Shown here one piece after another: positions 63,852-64,000 of a stretch of 64,000 bases of DNA. The notes under the pieces are model-generated. The model was not told the DNA's origin. It saw nothing but the letters and a program-made list of their open reading frames with translations, and searched no databases. Origin of the DNA: Promethearchaeota archaeon (GTDB taxonomy: Archaea; Asgardarchaeota; Lokiarchaeia; Sigyniarchaeales; SOKP01); the NCBI GenBank assembly GCA_019057795.1, contig JAHLWS010000073.1:1-64000 (forward strand). Reading direction: 5' to 3'. The position numbers and the translations under genes are program-made. The stretch's first letter is position 1. Each line of letters begins with the position of its first letter.

Positions 63852-64000
63852 TTAATTCTCAAGAATTTTTTCTTTAAACATTTCCAATGTTAGATTTTTA
63901 AGATTATTCGAGATAATTTTCGAATTGATTATATACACGGGATTTTTGATTCTGTTCAATAACCATTCAACAATTTGTAAAGCATACTGTAACTTTTTCA
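63852..64000 (-). CDS. 3' end of an unidentified gene, cut by the window
   Basis: On the minus strand a frame is open from the window edge (first full codon at 63998) to TAA at 63852, giving 48 residues. They are mixed charged and hydrophobic (start KKLQYALQIVEWLLNRIKN, end MFKEKILEN) and match no family that I recognise. Tight convergence with the RadA-like gene and the absence of stops support a real gene. Confidence 0.5.
   Translation of the reverse strand, partial: KKLQYALQIVEWLLNRIKNPVYIINSKIISNNLKNLTLEMFKEKILEN

Overview
The window is AT-rich, densely coded archaeal chromosome, most probably from an Asgard archaeon of the Lokiarchaeota type. Archaeal markers are Sec61-beta, a type II methionine aminopeptidase, Trm1, CofD and CofE, RadA/RadB-like ATPases, TATA-like boxes and a tRNA with a bulge-helix-bulge intron. 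The Asgard assignment rests on eukaryote-like proteins occurring together: a gelsolin-domain protein, two adjacent TRAPP/V4R-like proteins, a roadblock/LC7 protein, a longin-like protein, a ribophorin I-like protein, a Trm112 homologue with the eukaryote-type insertion and a TFE-beta/RPC39-like protein. Several metabolic enzymes look bacterial instead (LeuRS body, triosephosphate isomerase, penicillin acylase, TlyA), as expected for this lineage. I saw no CRISPR array, insertion sequence, prophage or rRNA.

Layout. 1-705: the end of a coiled-coil zinc-ribbon protein. 893-12462: a seven-gene MoxR/DUF58 operon with a catalytically dead transglutaminase-like ectodomain protein, an Ig-like/DUF4129-like protein and a DUF4350-like protein. 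12499-17731 (minus): a five-gene operon joining lipoate synthesis (two radical SAM proteins around a lipoate-ligase-like protein) to F420 synthesis (CofE fused to nitroreductase, then CofD). 17852-25110: LeuRS, a longin-like protein, then minus-strand genes for triosephosphate isomerase, HdrC-like protein, thioredoxin, gelsolin-domain protein and a metallo-beta-lactamase-fold hydrolase. 25290-31798: TRAPP/V4R-like pair, a 7TM protein, penicillin acylase with a small membrane partner, and a roadblock protein started by TTG.

32020-44509 is rich in envelope and glycosylation functions: methionine aminopeptidase, a GT4 glycosyltransferase, a DUF354 protein, a hexapeptide acyltransferase, MazG, Sec61-beta, a ribophorin I-like protein, Trm112, tRNA-Gln(UUG) with an intron in the T-loop, a GlcNAc-1-phosphate transferase, a large M48 protease and a UbiA prenyltransferase. 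44806-52602 is a peptide ABC transporter operon (binding protein, two permeases, two ATPases) with two unknown genes inserted after the binding protein.

52711-64000 mixes DUF362, TlyA, a divergent NusA-like KH protein, a tandem pair of DUF1624-like membrane acyltransferases, a RuvC-fold putative nuclease divergent from a RadB-like ATPase, class I FBPase, Trm1, an FtsJ/RlmE methyltransferase, the TFE-beta-like protein, a RadA-like ATPase and the end of one more gene. RNA modification (TlyA, Trm1, FtsJ, Trm112) and RecA-fold/RNase H-fold proteins are the themes of this end.
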